A stretch of 64,000 bases of DNA from Budorcas taxicolor. Taxonomy: Eukaryota; Chordata; Mammalia; Artiodactyla; Bovidae. Location of the stretch: NCBI RefSeq assembly GCF_023091745.1, contig NC_068922.1, positions 82,555,533-82,619,532 on the forward strand. The letters are read 5' to 3'. Made by a program: the position numbers and the translations under genes. The notes under the pieces are model-generated. The model was given only the letters and a program-made list of their open reading frames with translations, did not search any database and was not told where the DNA came from. Positions 22,765 through 34,302 of this stretch are shown here, piece by piece (positions within the stretch are counted from its first letter, which is position 1; the number at the start of each line of letters is the position of its first letter).

Positions 22765-23849
22765 CACGAGTTATTTTACCTAAATTAATTTCCATGGTAA
22801 CATCAAGTTTACCCTTAAATGTGCCAAAATGTTTTTATTAATGCTTTATACCAATCACAGTAAGTGCCATGTGATAACCTTGGTGTTTCATTGACCAGTA
22901 ACCCTGTAAACTTGGAATATTACCTTCTCCATCTCTCATTTTGAATGTGGAAACAGAGGCCCTCAAGCTTTATAGAGGCTGAATTCATGACTCTGAGTCA
23001 GTTCTCAGTATCTGCTTGTCTACCTGTCTAAGTGGTTAGTAACTTAACTCCAAACTAAATGAGCTAATCAGACTTAGGAGTATTATCAAGTATATATAGA
23101 TTTTTGTTTGCCAAGGTCCGTGGGCATGGAAAGAGAGTTGTGTTCTTGACTCTTTGAAAAGCAGAGTTAGGTTTATCGATTCAGATGGGCCTGTGTTTCG
23201 ACTCTCTAAATAAGAGCCTGTTAACAAATGTCATATCATTGTGGCAAAAAACTTTCTTACAATGCCAGATTCCTTTGTTTCCTTCTCTTGTACCTTAAAT
23301 AGACTGGTACATTTAAGCACTCAAAATCAGATCATGGGGAGACGTTACATAAAAGTCCCTGAGTGCGTTCCCCTCCCTTCTTGTGAAGATGTCAGCACCC
23401 AAGTCTAACCTTGGAGAGCTCATTGTTTGGATGAACAATCTGAGCCAGTGAGTGATGCTTCCCCGCAGGCCTGCCTCCGTCACAGAGGATGAAGCCACTC
23501 TTCCCTCAGACTTCAACACATGAAGCCTTAAAAATGATGCTTTTTCTTTACAAAGTCAAACAATTGCAAGTTACTGATTTTCCAGGTTCAAGTTATGACC
23601 CCCAGTAAACCTGTAAGGCATTCCTGAGAGGGCAAAACCTGTTTTCTTTTTCGCAAACGATGATAAAACTCTATTGAATATCAGGAAAGGCAGAATTAAT
23701 AAAATGTTGGCAGCACTGGAAAGGGGAAAAGAGAAGAAAAGCAAACAGTTAGCAGCTAGTCAGCACTTCACGTGCACTGCCTCACCATGTTTGCACTGGC
23801 AATGGGAGTGCCGCCATTGCCACAGACAACTGTGGCTCAGGGAGGGGAT
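22765..23849. other. Repeat-poor stretch with one weak MIR trace
   Basis: 22920-23020 (ctcattttgaatgtggaaacag...gactctgagtcag) resembles an antisense MIR. Nothing else seen. Confidence 0.4.
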
Positions 23850-24060
23850 GGAGGCTTTCCCGGGTGGCTCAGTGGTAGAGACTCCGCCTGCCAAAGAAGG
23901 AGACAGAGGAGACGCAAGTTCTGTCCCTAGGTTGGGAAAATCCCTGGAGTAGGAAACGGCAACCCGCTCCGGTATTCTCCACTGAGAAGTACCATGGGCA
24001 GAGGAGCCTGGCGGGCTACAGTCCACGGGGTCACAGAGTCGGATGTGGCTGAGCAGGCAG
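23850..24060 (+). mobile_element. Bov-tA-like SINE, diverged
   Basis: tRNA head ggctttcccgggtggctcag, with a sequence between head and body (aaagaaggagacagaggaga) longer than in younger copies. An older member of the family. Confidence 0.83.
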
Positions 24061-24112
24061 GGTGATATTATCTGCACAAAATCACTCCGATGCTACGAGG
24101 TACACTGGGCAT

Positions 24113-24240
24113 TTCTTTTTTTTTTTTTTTTTGGCCATGCCTCAGAGTGTTTGAAATCGTAGCTTCCCAACCAGGGATCAAACCCACGCCCCCTGAGTGG
24201 AAGCATGGAGTGTAAACCGCTGCACCACCAGGGAAGTCCC
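24113..24240 (-). mobile_element. CHR-type SINE, short
   Basis: T run at the left (24115-24132), then ggccatgcctcagagtg, and a tRNA head at the right ending cagggaagtccc. Confidence 0.88.
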
Positions 24241-24854
24241 TGAAATTGGGATTTAAACTTGATCCAGTTTCGACCCCATATCCCTTGCATGTGAATATTT
24301 AGTCATTTGAAGGATTTCCTCAAAACTCACTTCTTTGTTCTTTTCTCATAAGCTTATGAATTACTGAATATTAACGTGTTAACCTTTGATTCTTCCTCAC
24401 AGAAAGTTATTCTTAAATAGGGAAGGGAAAAATAACATGTACCCTCAGGAGCCAAAGTTGTCGGGTCCTGTTTACCCTCTGTGGTTTCCCCCTCCTCAGC
24501 TCTGTCCACTCAGCTTCCATTCCATGAGTTGAAAGCTCCTGTTGATAAGACAGAAGCTGCTAATAATGGAATTCACCGTCACGCTCTAGTATTTCACACT
24601 GGGTGCTTCAACATCAAGAGCCCAGTCTTGGCCCTGTGTCTCTGTCTGCTTTCTGTGGGTGGTCTCCTTCACAGCCACGGGCCAGACATCCTGTCTGCTC
24701 GCTTGATTTTGAGTCTCACTTTCCAGTGCCTAGGTCTTCATTGTGCTCCAAATTCTTGAGTTCAGCTAGTTCTTCACTTAGGACTTCTACTGGCACTTAG
24801 AATTCAGCGAATCCAAAGCCAGACTCAGTCACCTCTCTGTAAAATAAACATCAT
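24241..24854. other. No recognisable feature
   Basis: Open frames at 24481-24759 and 24603-24800 overlap in different frames; neither has splice signals or a recognisable domain. Confidence 0.4.
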
Positions 24855-25959
24855 AAACATGATAAAGTGAAAGGGAAAGCCACTCAGTCATGTCCAACTC
24901 CTTGTGGCCCTATGGACTATCAGTTCAGTTCAGTTCAGTTGCTCAGTCGTGTCCAACTCTTTGCGACCCCATGAACTGCAGCACGCCAGGCCTCCCTGTC
25001 CATCACCAACTCCAGAGTTCACCCAAACTCACATCCATCGACTCAGTGATACCATCCAGCCATCTCATCCTCGGTCGTCCCCTTCTCCTCCTGCCCCCAA
25101 TCCCTCCCAGCATCAGAGTCTTTTCCAATGAGTCAACTCTTCCCATGAGGTGGCCAAAGTACTGGAGTTTCAGCTTTAGCATCATTCCTTCCAAAGAAAT
25201 CCCAGGGCTGATCTCCTTCAGAATGGACTGGTTGGATCTCCTTGCAGTCCAAGGGACTCTCAAGAGTCTTTTCCAACACCACAGTTCAAAAGCATTAATT
25301 CTTCGGCACTCAGCCTTCTTCACAGTCCAACTCTCACATCCATACATGACCACAGGAAAAACCATAGCCTTGACTAGACGGACCTTAGTTGGCGAAGTAT
25401 TGTCTCTGCTTTTCAATATGCTATGTAGGTTGGTCATAACTTTTCTTCCAAGGAGTAAGCGTCTTTTAATTTCATGGCTGCAGTCACCATCTGCAGTGAT
25501 TTTGGAGCACAAAAAATAAAGTCTGAGACTGTTTCCACTGTTTCCCCATCTATTTCCCATGAAGTGATGGGACCCAATGCCATGATCTTCATTTTCTGAA
25601 TGTTGAGCTTTAAGCCAAATTTTTCACTCCCCTTTTTCACTTTGATCAAGAGGATTTTAGTTCCTCTTCACTTTCTGCCATAAGGGTGGTGTCATCTGCA
25701 TATCTGAGGTGATTGATATTTCTCCCGGCAATCTTGATTCCAGCTTGTGTTTCTTCCAGCCCAGCGTTTCTCATGATGTACTCTGCATATCCACTGGAGA
25801 AGGGAATGGCAAGCCATGTCAGTATTCTTGCCTTGAGAACCCATGAACAGTATGAAAAGGCAAAATGATTGGATACCAAAAGAGGAACTCCCCAGATGAT
25901 TAGATGCTCAATATGCTACTGGAGATCAGTGGAGAAATAACTCCAGAAAGAATGAAGGG

Positions 25960-27177
25960 ATGGAGCCAAAGCAAAAACTATACCCAGTTGTGGATGTGAC
26001 TGGTGATAGAAGTAAGATCCGATGCTATAAAGAGCAATATTGCATAGGAACCTGGAATGTCAGGTCCACAAATCAAGGCAAATTGGAAGTGGTCAAACAA
26101 GAGATGGGAAGGGTGAACGTCAACATTCTTGGAATCAGTGAACTAAAATGGACTGGAATGGGTGAATTTAACTCAGATGACCATCATATCTACTACTGTG
26201 GGCAGGAATCCCTCAGAAGAAATGGAGTAGCCATCATGGTCAACAAAAGAGTCCGAAATGCAGTACTTGGATGCAATCTCAAAAACGACAGAATGATCTC
26301 TGTTCCTCTCCAAGGCAAACCATTCAATATCACATTAATCCAAGTCTATGCCCCAACCAGTAACGCTGAAGAAACTGAAGTTGAATGGTTTTATGAAGAC
26401 CTACAAGACCTTTTAGAACTAACACCCAAAAAAGATGTCCTTTTCATTATAGGGAACTGGAATGCAAAAGTAGGAAGTCAAGAAACACCTGGAGTAACAG
26501 GCAAATTTGGCCTTGAAATATGGAATGAAGCAGGGCAAAGACTAATAGAGTTTTGCCAAGAAAATGCACTGGTCATAGCAAACACCCTCTTCCAGCAACA
26601 CAAGAGAAGACTCTACACATGGACATCACCAGATGGTCAACACTGAAATCAGATTGATTATATTCTCTGCAGCCAAAGATGGAGAAGCTCTATACAGTCA
26701 ACAAAAACAAGACCGGGAGCTGACTGTGGCTCAGATCATGAACTCCTTATTAACAACTTCAGACTTAAATTGAAGAAAACAGGGAAATTTGCTAGACCAT
26801 TCAGGTATGACCTAAATCAAATCCCTTATGATTACACAGTGGAAGTGAGAAATAGATTTAAGGGACTAGATCTGATAGATAGAGTGCCTGATGAACTATG
26901 GAATGAGGTTTGTGACATTGTACAGGAGACAGGGATCAAGACCATCCCCATGGAAAAGAAATGCGAACAAGCAAAATGGCTGTCTGAGGAGGCCTTACAA
27001 ATAGCTGTGAAAAGAAGAGAGGCGAAAAGCAAAGGAGAAAAGGAAAGATATAAGCATCTGAATGCAGAGTTCCAAAGAGTAGCAAGGAGAGATAAGAAAG
27101 CCTTCTTCAGCTATCCATGCAAAGAAATAGAGGAAAAGAACAGAATGGTAAAGACGAGATCTCTTCAAGAAAATTAG
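25960..27177 (+). pseudogene. BovB ORF, endonuclease half (one stop, lost metal-site Asp)
   Basis: AP-type endonuclease of the BovB polyprotein, which nicks the target. Visible motifs: IGTWNVRS (residues about 28-35), the Glu-bearing ISELKWTG, QVYAPT, and later a GADCGSDH. The normally invariant Asp of GDWNAKVG is Asn here (aac at 26455-26457), which should abolish catalysis. The frame is open to a TGA at 26644-26646, which looks like CGA changed to TGA by CpG decay. It then continues in frame to 27175, where a 2-bp loss near 27156 brings a stop. Only one nonsense change in 1.2 kb suggests a rather young copy. Confidence 0.9.
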
Positions 27178-27205
27178 AGATACCAAGGGAACATTTAATG
27201 CAAAG

Positions 27206-28844
27206 ATGGGCTCGTTAAAGGACAGAAATGGTATGGACCTAACAGAAGCAGAAGATATTAAGAAGAGGTGGCAAGAATACACGGAAGAACTGTACAAAAA
27301 AGATCTTCACGACCCAGATAATCATGATGATGTGATCACTAATCTAGAGCCAGACATCTTGGAATGTGAAGTCAAGTGGGCCTTAGAAAGCATCACTATC
27401 AACAAAGCTAGTGGAGGTGATGGAATTCCAGTTGAGCTGTTTCAAATCCTGAAAGATGATGCTGTAAAAGTGCTGCACTCAATATGCCAGCAAATTTGGA
27501 AAACAGCAGTGGCCACAGGACTGGAAAAGGTCAGTTTTCTTTCCAATTCCAAAGAAAGGCAATGCCAAAGAATGCTCAAACTTCCACACAATTGCACTCA
27601 TCTCACATGCTAGAAAAGTAATGCTCAAAATTCTCCAAGCCAGGCTTCAGCAATACGTGAACCGTGAACTCCCTGATATTCAAGCTGGTTTTAGAAAAGG
27701 CAGAGGAACCAGAGATCAAATTTCCAACATCCACTGGATCATGGAAAAGGAAGAGAGTTCCAGAAAAACATCAATGTCTGCTTTATTGACTATGCCAAAG
27801 CCTTTGACTGTGTGGATCACAATAATATATGGAAAATTCTGAAAGAGATGGGAATTCCAGACCACCTAACCTGCCTCTTGAGAAATATGTATGCAGGTCA
27901 GGAAGCCAGTTAGAACTGGACATGGAACAACAGACTGGTTCCAAACAGGAAAAGGAGTATGTCAAGGCTGTATATTGTCACCTTGCTTATTTAACTTCTA
28001 TGCAGAGTACATCATGAGAAACACTGGGCTGGAAGAAACACAAGCTGGAATCAAGATTTCTGGGAGAAATATCAATAACCTCAGATATGCAGATGACACC
28101 ACCCTTATGGCAGAAAGTAAAGAGGAACTAAAAAGCCTCTTGATGAAAGTGAAAGAGGAGAGTGAAAAAGTTGGCTTAAAGCTCAACATTCAAAAAATGA
28201 AGATCATGGCATCCGGTCCCATCACTTCATGGGAAATAGATGGGGAAACAGTGGAAACAGTCTCAGACTTTATTTTGGGGGGCTCCAAAATCACTGCAGA
28301 TAGTGACTGCAGCCATGAAGTTAAAAGACGCTTACTCCTTGGAAGAAAAGTTATGACCAACCTAGATAGCATATTCAAAAGCAGAGACATTACTTCGCTG
28401 ACTAACGTCCGTCTAGTCAAGGCTATGGTTTTTCCTGTGGTCATGTATGGATGTGAGAGTTGGACTGTGAAGAAGGCTGAGAGCCGAAGAATTGATGCTT
28501 TTGAACTGTGGTGTTGGAGAAGACTCTCGAGGGTGCCTTGGACTGCAAGGAGATCCAACCTGTCCATTCTGAAGGAGATCAGCCCTGGGATTTCTTTGGA
28601 AGGAATGATGCTGAAGCTGAAGCTCTAGTACTTTGGCCACCTCATGCAAAGAGTTGACTCATTGGAAAAGACTCTGATGCTGGGAGGGATTGGGGGCAGG
28701 AGGAGAAGGGGACGACAGAGGATGAGATGGCTGCATGGCATCACCGACTCGATGGATGTGAGTCTGAGTGAACTCCAGGAGATGGTGATGGACAGGGAGG
28801 CCTGGCATGCTGCAATTCATGGGGTCGCAAAGTGTTGGACATGA
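27206..28844 (+). pseudogene. BovB ORF, reverse transcriptase half (several frameshifts)
   Basis: Continues in a shifted frame: NKASGGDGIPVELF (RT motif region, about 27401-27442), then shifts near 27501, 27750 and 27906. The longest piece (27891-28628) holds the catalytic YADD at 28086-28097 in LRYADDTTLM, followed by the thumb and the conserved YGCESWTVKKAE...WCWRR region. A TAG at 28626-28628 replaces the usual Gln, after which the last 70 residues stay readable to 28842 (MDREAWHAAIHGVAKCWT). The sites of small deletions are inferred from the well-known BovB reading frame. Confidence 0.9.
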
Positions 28845-29417
28845 CTGAGCAACTGAACTGAACTGAACTGAACTCTGCATATAAGTTAAATAAGCAGGGT
28901 GACAATATACAGCCTTGATGTACTCTTTTTCCTATTTGAAACCAGTCTGTTGGTCCATGTCCAGTTCTAACTGTTGCTTCCTGGCCTGTATACAGATTTC
29001 TCAAGAGGCAGGTCAGGTGGTCTGGTATTCCCATCTCTTTCAGAATTTTCCACAGTTTATTGTGATCCACACAGTCAAAGGCTTTGGCATAGTCAATAAA
29101 GCAGAAATAGATGTGTTTTCTGGAACTCTTGCTTTTTCCATGATCCAGCGGATGTTGGCAATTCGATCTCTGGTTCCTCTGTAGTCCATGGAATTCTCCA
29201 GGCTGGAAAACTGCCGCAGGTGGCCTATCCGAGGTCTCCTGCATTGCAGGCAGATTCTTCACCAGCTGAGACACAAGGAAAGCCCCAGAATTCTGGAGTG
29301 GGTAGTCTATCCCTTCTCCAGGGGATCTTCCCAACCAGGAGTTGGACTGGGGGCCTCCCGCATTGCAGGTGGATTCTTCACCAACTCAGCTATCAGGGAG
29401 GCCCAAATGTGATAAAG

Positions 29418-29722
29418 AAGGGGTGAAAAGCAAATAAGGAAGGAGGGAAGGAGCAGTTTCACATTCTGTGTTCCACTTTTCACGGAAGGGAAGCAGCCGT
29501 CTGGCGGCCAGTGCCGGAGCCCACCTTAGATCACTCTTTGCTTCATGCAGCCAATCAGCCACCAGGACTCACTGGGTCGCAGTCCCTGTGTTTCTCACCC
29601 ATCCTTTCTGCTGCTAATGCTGTTCAGCCTCTGGCATCTGTTTTCAGGGATCAACACACTGGTTTTCTAGAGGGGCTCCTATTTTTCACTGTCCACTCCT
29701 TCAACCCAGACTGCATACTGGC
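29418..29722. other. No recognisable feature
   Basis: Single-copy-looking text between two SINEs. Confidence 0.35.
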
Positions 29723-29727
29723 ATAGG

Positions 29728-29941
29728 AGTGTGCTGTGTCTCAGTCGTGTCCGACTCTTTGCGACCCCATAGACTGTAGCCCCGCCAGGCTCCTCTGTCC
29801 ATAGGATTTTCTAGGTAAAATATTGGAGTAGGTCACCATTTCCTCCTCCAGGGATCTTCCCAACTCAGGGATTGAATGTATGTCTCCTGTGTCTCTGACA
29901 TTGGCAGGTGGGTTCTTTACCAGCTGAGCCAGGGAAGTCAC
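29728..29941 (-). mobile_element. Bov-tA SINE
   Basis: Reverse copy with an 11-bp insertion near its tRNA head (tgtctctgacattgg) and a shortened head end (gagccagggaagtca). Confidence 0.87.
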
Positions 29942-30004
29942 AGGCGGTAAAGACCTAGCAATGAAGATCGGAACATGCCGCTCCCTGCTCCTGCCGCGGT
30001 ACTG

Positions 30005-30197
30005 CAGGGTGTGTGGCCCGGGCTTGATTCTGGCTGCGTCATGTATGACCTTGGTAAAGTCACATAAGCTCTCTATGCATCCATTTTCTTTTTTGTAAAA
30101 TAAGGATAAACTTATGGGGTTATTATGGGATTAACTGGGTGAAAAACATACTCTGTAAATGCTATATAAATGTCAATTTCTTTTCTTCTTATTATTG
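30005..30197 (+). mobile_element. MIR
   Basis: Most of a MIR: gattctggctgcgtcatgta, accttggtaaagtcacataa, ttttttgtaaaataaggata, then aaatgctatataaatg. Confidence 0.75.
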
Positions 30198-30384
30198 CTT
30201 AAACACTTCAGTAAAGCCGAAAACTCCATTACAAGACTTACCAGCTTTGTGCATGTGTGTTCTGACCGCCATGGGCCTCACTGGCTTAATTCCTCAACAC
30301 TCTCCACTCCCGCTGCAGAAGCTCTGGGTCTAAATTCCTTTCGCTTTTTCTGGTGTATCTTGCTTTCTTTTGTCTCTGGCTAGT

Positions 30385-30710
30385 CCTTGTGTCTGGAATA
30401 TGTTATCCTAGGCACCTTCCGTCTCCCTTTAAGTCTCAGTATAGATGTTTCTTCCTCGTGGAAGCTTTTCTTGGACCCCTGACCTGGTTGGGCGCTCCTC
30501 CGCAGTGATGCCATGACACGCTATGCTTGCTCCGTCTACACTCACCATCTCTCCAGAATATCGCGCCTGCCCGCCTGCATGTCTGTCTTCACCACTGACC
30601 GGGCCGACACCATGAGGGTGAGCTCCCTGTCTGCCTTGCTTCCTTTGACACAGTGTCCAGTGCAACACACATTCTTAATATTTACTGAATGTGTTAAATG
30701 AATGGACTAT
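30385..30710 (+). mobile_element. L2 3' end
   Basis: L2-like text: gtctggaatatgttatccta, then gtggaagcttttcttggacc, and an end of ttaatatttactgaatgtg...aatgaatgg. Moderately diverged. Confidence 0.65.
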
Positions 30711-30754
30711 GTGAATTTTGTTGATGCGCAAATGTTCAAAATCAAATATTCTTC

Positions 30755-31004
30755 CTGCTGCTGCTGCTGCTAAGCGCTTCAGTCATGTCCGACTCTGTGC
30801 GACCCCATAGACGGCAGCCCACCAGGCTCCCCCGTCCCTGGGATTCTCCAGGCAAGAACACTGGAGTGGGTTGCCATTTCCTTCTCCAATGCATGAAAGT
30901 GGAAAGTGAAAGTGAAGCCGCTTTGTTGTGTCCGACTCTTCGAGACCCCATGGACTGCAGCCTACCAGGCTCCTCCACCTATGAGATTTTCCAGGCAAGA
31001 GTAT
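30755..31004 (-). mobile_element. BOV-A2 SINE
   Basis: Reverse dimer. The end of monomer 1 is missing (it stops at ccaggcaagagtatt), so it is slightly 5' truncated. Confidence 0.92.
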
Positions 31005-31079
31005 TCTCCCTACTATGACCAGTTTCTAATGGAAAATACAAAGAAAATAAATAAATTCTTTAATACCTAAGTTGGTAGA

Positions 31080-31573
31080 GACATTACTTTGACTCGACGG
31101 CCAACATAGGTCCGTCTAGTCAAGGCTATGGTTTTCTCAGTGGTCATGTATGGATGTGAGAGTTGGACTATAAAGAAAGCTGAGTGCCGAAGAACTGATG
31201 CTTTTGAACTGTGGTGTTGGAGAAGATCTTGAGAGTCCCTTGGACTGCAAGGAGATCCAACCAGTCCATCCTAAAGGAGATCAGTCCTGGGTGTTCATTG
31301 GAAGAACTGATGCTGAAGCTGAAACTCCAATACTTTGGCCACCTGATATGAAGAACTGACTCACTGGAAAAGACCCTGATGCTGGAAAAGATTGAGGGCA
31401 GGAGGAGAAGGGGACGACAGAGGATGAGATGGTTGGATGGTATCACGGACTCAATGAACACAAGTTTGAGCAAGCTCTGGGAGTTGGTGAAAGATAGGGA
31501 AGCCTGGCGTGCTGCAGTCCATGGGGTCGTGAAAAGTCGGACATGGCTGAGTAACTGAACTGAACTGAACTGA
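31080..31573 (+). mobile_element. BovB 3' end, 5' truncated
   Basis: Sense fragment from the cattactttg region to the gaactgaactgaactga terminus. TSDs aagttggtaga (31069-31079) and aagctggtaga (31574-31584), one mismatch. More diverged than the nest at 24920-29181 (for example, it lost one base near 31227). Confidence 0.92.
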
Positions 31574-31584
31574 AAGCTGGTAGA

Positions 31585-33203
31585 TTGGACTGTGGAGAAG
31601 GAAAGTCTCCCTGCCTCCCAACAATTTGCTATTTTTGGCTACAGTTCCTAAACTCATCAGTGAAAAATTAGCTTGGGTCATAATTTTGATTTGATTTTTC
31701 TCCCACTGTCACTGGTTAATCACTCTATTGATTTCTCCAAACTTAAAAAAAATTACTGTCTTTCAGAACCATTATAGTGTAGATTATCACAGCCTCAAGA
31801 CCCAAAGATTACTGAAGAATTATAATTTGAAGAGCTATGATTTATTAGTTATATAAATTTTATTTAAATCAACAAGAGAATATAAGCTTCCTCTTAAATT
31901 CATTTACAATTCCAAAGAAATTTCCACAGATATGTGTGAGGTACAGTCATAATCCCTTAATTATGCTTCCACTATATTAAAACCACTTTTAATGTTTGCC
32001 TGAATCATTTTTTCCTTCTTGAATTGCCAGTGGTGATATGCACACAGCACAGCATCATATTTGGGAGTGAAGGAAACATCCCTCAATTATCCCAAAGGTA
32101 GTGAGTGAAACTACTAACAAGTATCATAAGTAATAGGAAAAGTACAGTAAGTAATAAACTGTAGCAGCATTTTCTACACTAATTGTGAAGATATTAAGTT
32201 GCTACAAATATTTTTTTCCAAAACAAAACAAAATAATAAGCATGGAATTGGATAAGAACTTTAGAAAATATGATTTTCTCAAAAAGAGGAAAATTTTAAA
32301 TGCAAAAAAGATTGCCTTGCAGTCTCCACACCATCTGGAAAAATAAGCAGTGAGGGGAAACTGTAGTAACTTCTCTAACTAATCTCCCCTTTTCTGTCCA
32401 CTGAGTGGACACATTTTAAAATAAAAGCCCTGAAATAACAAACCAGATTTTTCTGTCTTCTCTACTATCCCTGATGCCATTTTAATCCTTTACATGATAA
32501 AAATAGCTCCCCAAATAGGTAAGAATTTTCCAAGGGAACACGGTATTTCAATTTTCTTCATTCAGTGTCTGCCTTCTCCATATCATCTGAATTCTAATTC
32601 TACAAAGTTCCTTTATGTCTTTCCTTCAGACAGTGGAGTAGTAGTTTGATAACTTTCTTCCTCCCTCCCCCATTCCCGCCCTCCCCCCTTTCTTCCTTCC
32701 TTTGAATCTTTAGCACAAGCTTGTTTTGTGCTACCGATTTGTTTATGACCCTTAATTTCCCCCATAACGAATCATGGCTCACACCCTGAGAGCCTGGGGT
32801 GGGGGAGGGGCAGTGATGTTTCTCTCCATCTGTGTTTGTCATGCTAAATTTAGATATCTCTGGCAGTGCCCAGATTTGATAAGGATAGGTGAGGGCATGT
32901 TATATATGTGCTAACAGAAAGGTGTTTTATAATTCCTGCATGCAATGAGTAATTTTCAACCCACTGCAGTCTTTCTTGCTTGCAGTAAACCTTAACTACA
33001 AAACACTCAGCCAGAATTACTAACGAAATAACCTTTTCAAGCGATGCCTTTTTTCTTTTCCTAGCATCATTTGCAGCATGATGCCCAGTGAGGTAGAACT
33101 TTAATTTCTAAGTATGTATTTAAATAAGAGAGCTGACACACAAAAATTGCTCGCTTCTTTCCATTTCTAGAAACAGTGTTGTCCATTTATCCTGGGACAT
33201 TGT
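31585..33203. other. Longest repeat-free tract of this half (1.6 kb)
   Basis: No transposon recognised. At 32653-32704 there is a nearly pure pyrimidine tract (only two purines). The sequence is AT-rich elsewhere. An open frame over the tract (32842-32600, minus strand) is simply its translation. Confidence 0.4.
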
Positions 33204-33522
33204 TGTTTGTTGTTTACTTACTAAGTCGTGTTCCACTCTTTGTGACCCTATGGACTGTAGCCTGCCAGGTTTCTCCATCCATGGGATTCTCCAGGCAAGA
33301 GTACTGGAGGGGTTGCCATTTCCTTCTCCAGGGGATCTTCCCGACCTGGGCATCGAACCCAGGTCTCCCACATTGTAGGCAGACGCTTTTACCATCTGAG
33401 CCACCAGGGAAGTCAAGAGGACTGGAGGGGTTGCCATTTCCTTCTCCAAGGGGATCTTCCCAACCCAGGGATTGAACTTGTGTCTCCTGCTTGGCAGGCT
33501 GATTCTTTACCACTAAGCCACC
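33204..33522 (-). mobile_element. Bov-tA SINE with duplicated head
   Basis: A normal reverse Bov-tA ends at 33415 (cagggaagtc). A second, partial head copy follows (33416-33522, gaggactggaggggttgcc to gccacct). The two halves share about 100 bp. Confidence 0.88.
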
Positions 33523-34126
33523 TAAAGTTTCTTTTTTTTCCCACCTTATGGTTTGGTGAAAAAGTGGACATGTTTGCATATGGAGCTCAGAGGCCTGCTG
33601 GGAATGAAAGGGTAATGATCCAGATTCCTTCCCATTGAGTGTCCATGTTTTTAAGTGATGTCTGGAGGACCTGGAGTTACGACTGGGACACACAAATCCC
33701 TAAAGGGAGAGAGCTGTAATGGAAGGAGGAATTAGTGCTACCATCCCAGACTCAACACCAGCCCCCAGTCTCTATGTCGGGTCATATGACAGGTGAGGTA
33801 CACTTGTTGCTCGGGCACCATGAGCCTGGAAGAAGGTCCCCTGTGTGACCTCTTATGTCTTGTGAGTGCTGGTCCTCCCAGCTGGGAGCAGTGACACTCA
33901 GCAGGAGCAGCAGCAGTGGAGAATGCACTGCCCCCTTTCTCTGATGACCGTCAGCACGCCGAAGCTGTTAGATCCTGCGAGTGAGACTTAGAGAGGTGGA
34001 GAGTGGGCTTCCCCAAGTCAGTGGGTGAGAGCTCAAAGGCGTTTAATGCGAGTACATCGGTGAGCTTTGCCCCTGTTGTACAGCTGCACCTAGAGCGCTG
34101 ACACCGTCTGGTAATACAATTTTGTG
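33523..34126. other. No firm feature
   Basis: A faint MIR-like patch may lie at 33970-34040. Nothing else recognised. Confidence 0.35.
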
Positions 34127-34302
34127 GTTGTTGTTCAGTTGCTAAGTTGTGTCTGACGCTTTGCCACCTCAGGACCTGCCGCGAGCCAGGCTTCCCTGTC
34201 CCTCACTGTTTCAGAGTTCGCTCAAACTCATGTCCGTTGGTCGGTGATACCATCCGACCAACTCATCCTCTGTTGCTGCCTTCTCCTCCTGCCCTCAGTC
34301 TT
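34127..34302 (-). mobile_element. BovB 3' end, older copy
   Basis: Starts gttgttgttcagttgctaag instead of the ttcag repeats of younger copies, and has decayed strongly (gatgccatcc is now gataccatcc). An older BovB subtype. Confidence 0.85.

Larger units (their letters stand above)
25791..28872 (+). mobile_element. Inner BovB LINE, essentially full length
   Basis: About 3.08 kb, from the 5' end ccactggagaagggaatgg to the gaactgaactgaactgaac terminus, so close to a complete BovB. Exact TSDs actctgcatat lie at 25780-25790 and 28872-28882 (the first a at the right may belong to either side), set inside the outer BovB. BovB is an RTE-clade LINE whose patchy distribution in ruminants and squamates is attributed to horizontal transfer. 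Confidence 0.96.
24920..29181 (-). mobile_element. Outer BovB LINE, 5'-truncated, split by a second BovB
   Basis: The 3' half is at 24920-25790, starting with tcagttcagttcagttcag. The remainder resumes at 28873 and ends near 29181. The minus strand still carries ORF fragments: 25560-25003 (…YGCESWTVKKAECRRINAFELWCWKRLLRVPWTA…) and, across the break, an RT part at about 29160-28890 (…FCFIDYAKAFDCVDHNKLWKILKEMGIPDHLTC…). No clean TSD can be seen against the SINE it entered; the site may have lost a few bases. Confidence 0.93.
24868..29404 (-). mobile_element. Bov-tA SINE (long, duplicated-head subtype), split by 4.3 kb of BovB
   Basis: The tail side lies at 24868-24919 (gaaagggaaagccactcagt...ctatggacta). 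The rest lies at 29182-29404, with a tandem second tRNA-derived half (29285-29404). Flanks aaacatgataaag (24855-24867) and aaatgtgataaag (29405-29417) agree at 11 of 13 positions and are best read as the TSD of this SINE. That shows that both pieces were once one insertion. Confidence 0.85.

Noticed and set aside
28190..28567. 125-codon minus-strand frame over the inner BovB
   Set aside because: Antisense shadow of the BovB reverse transcriptase frame on the plus strand.
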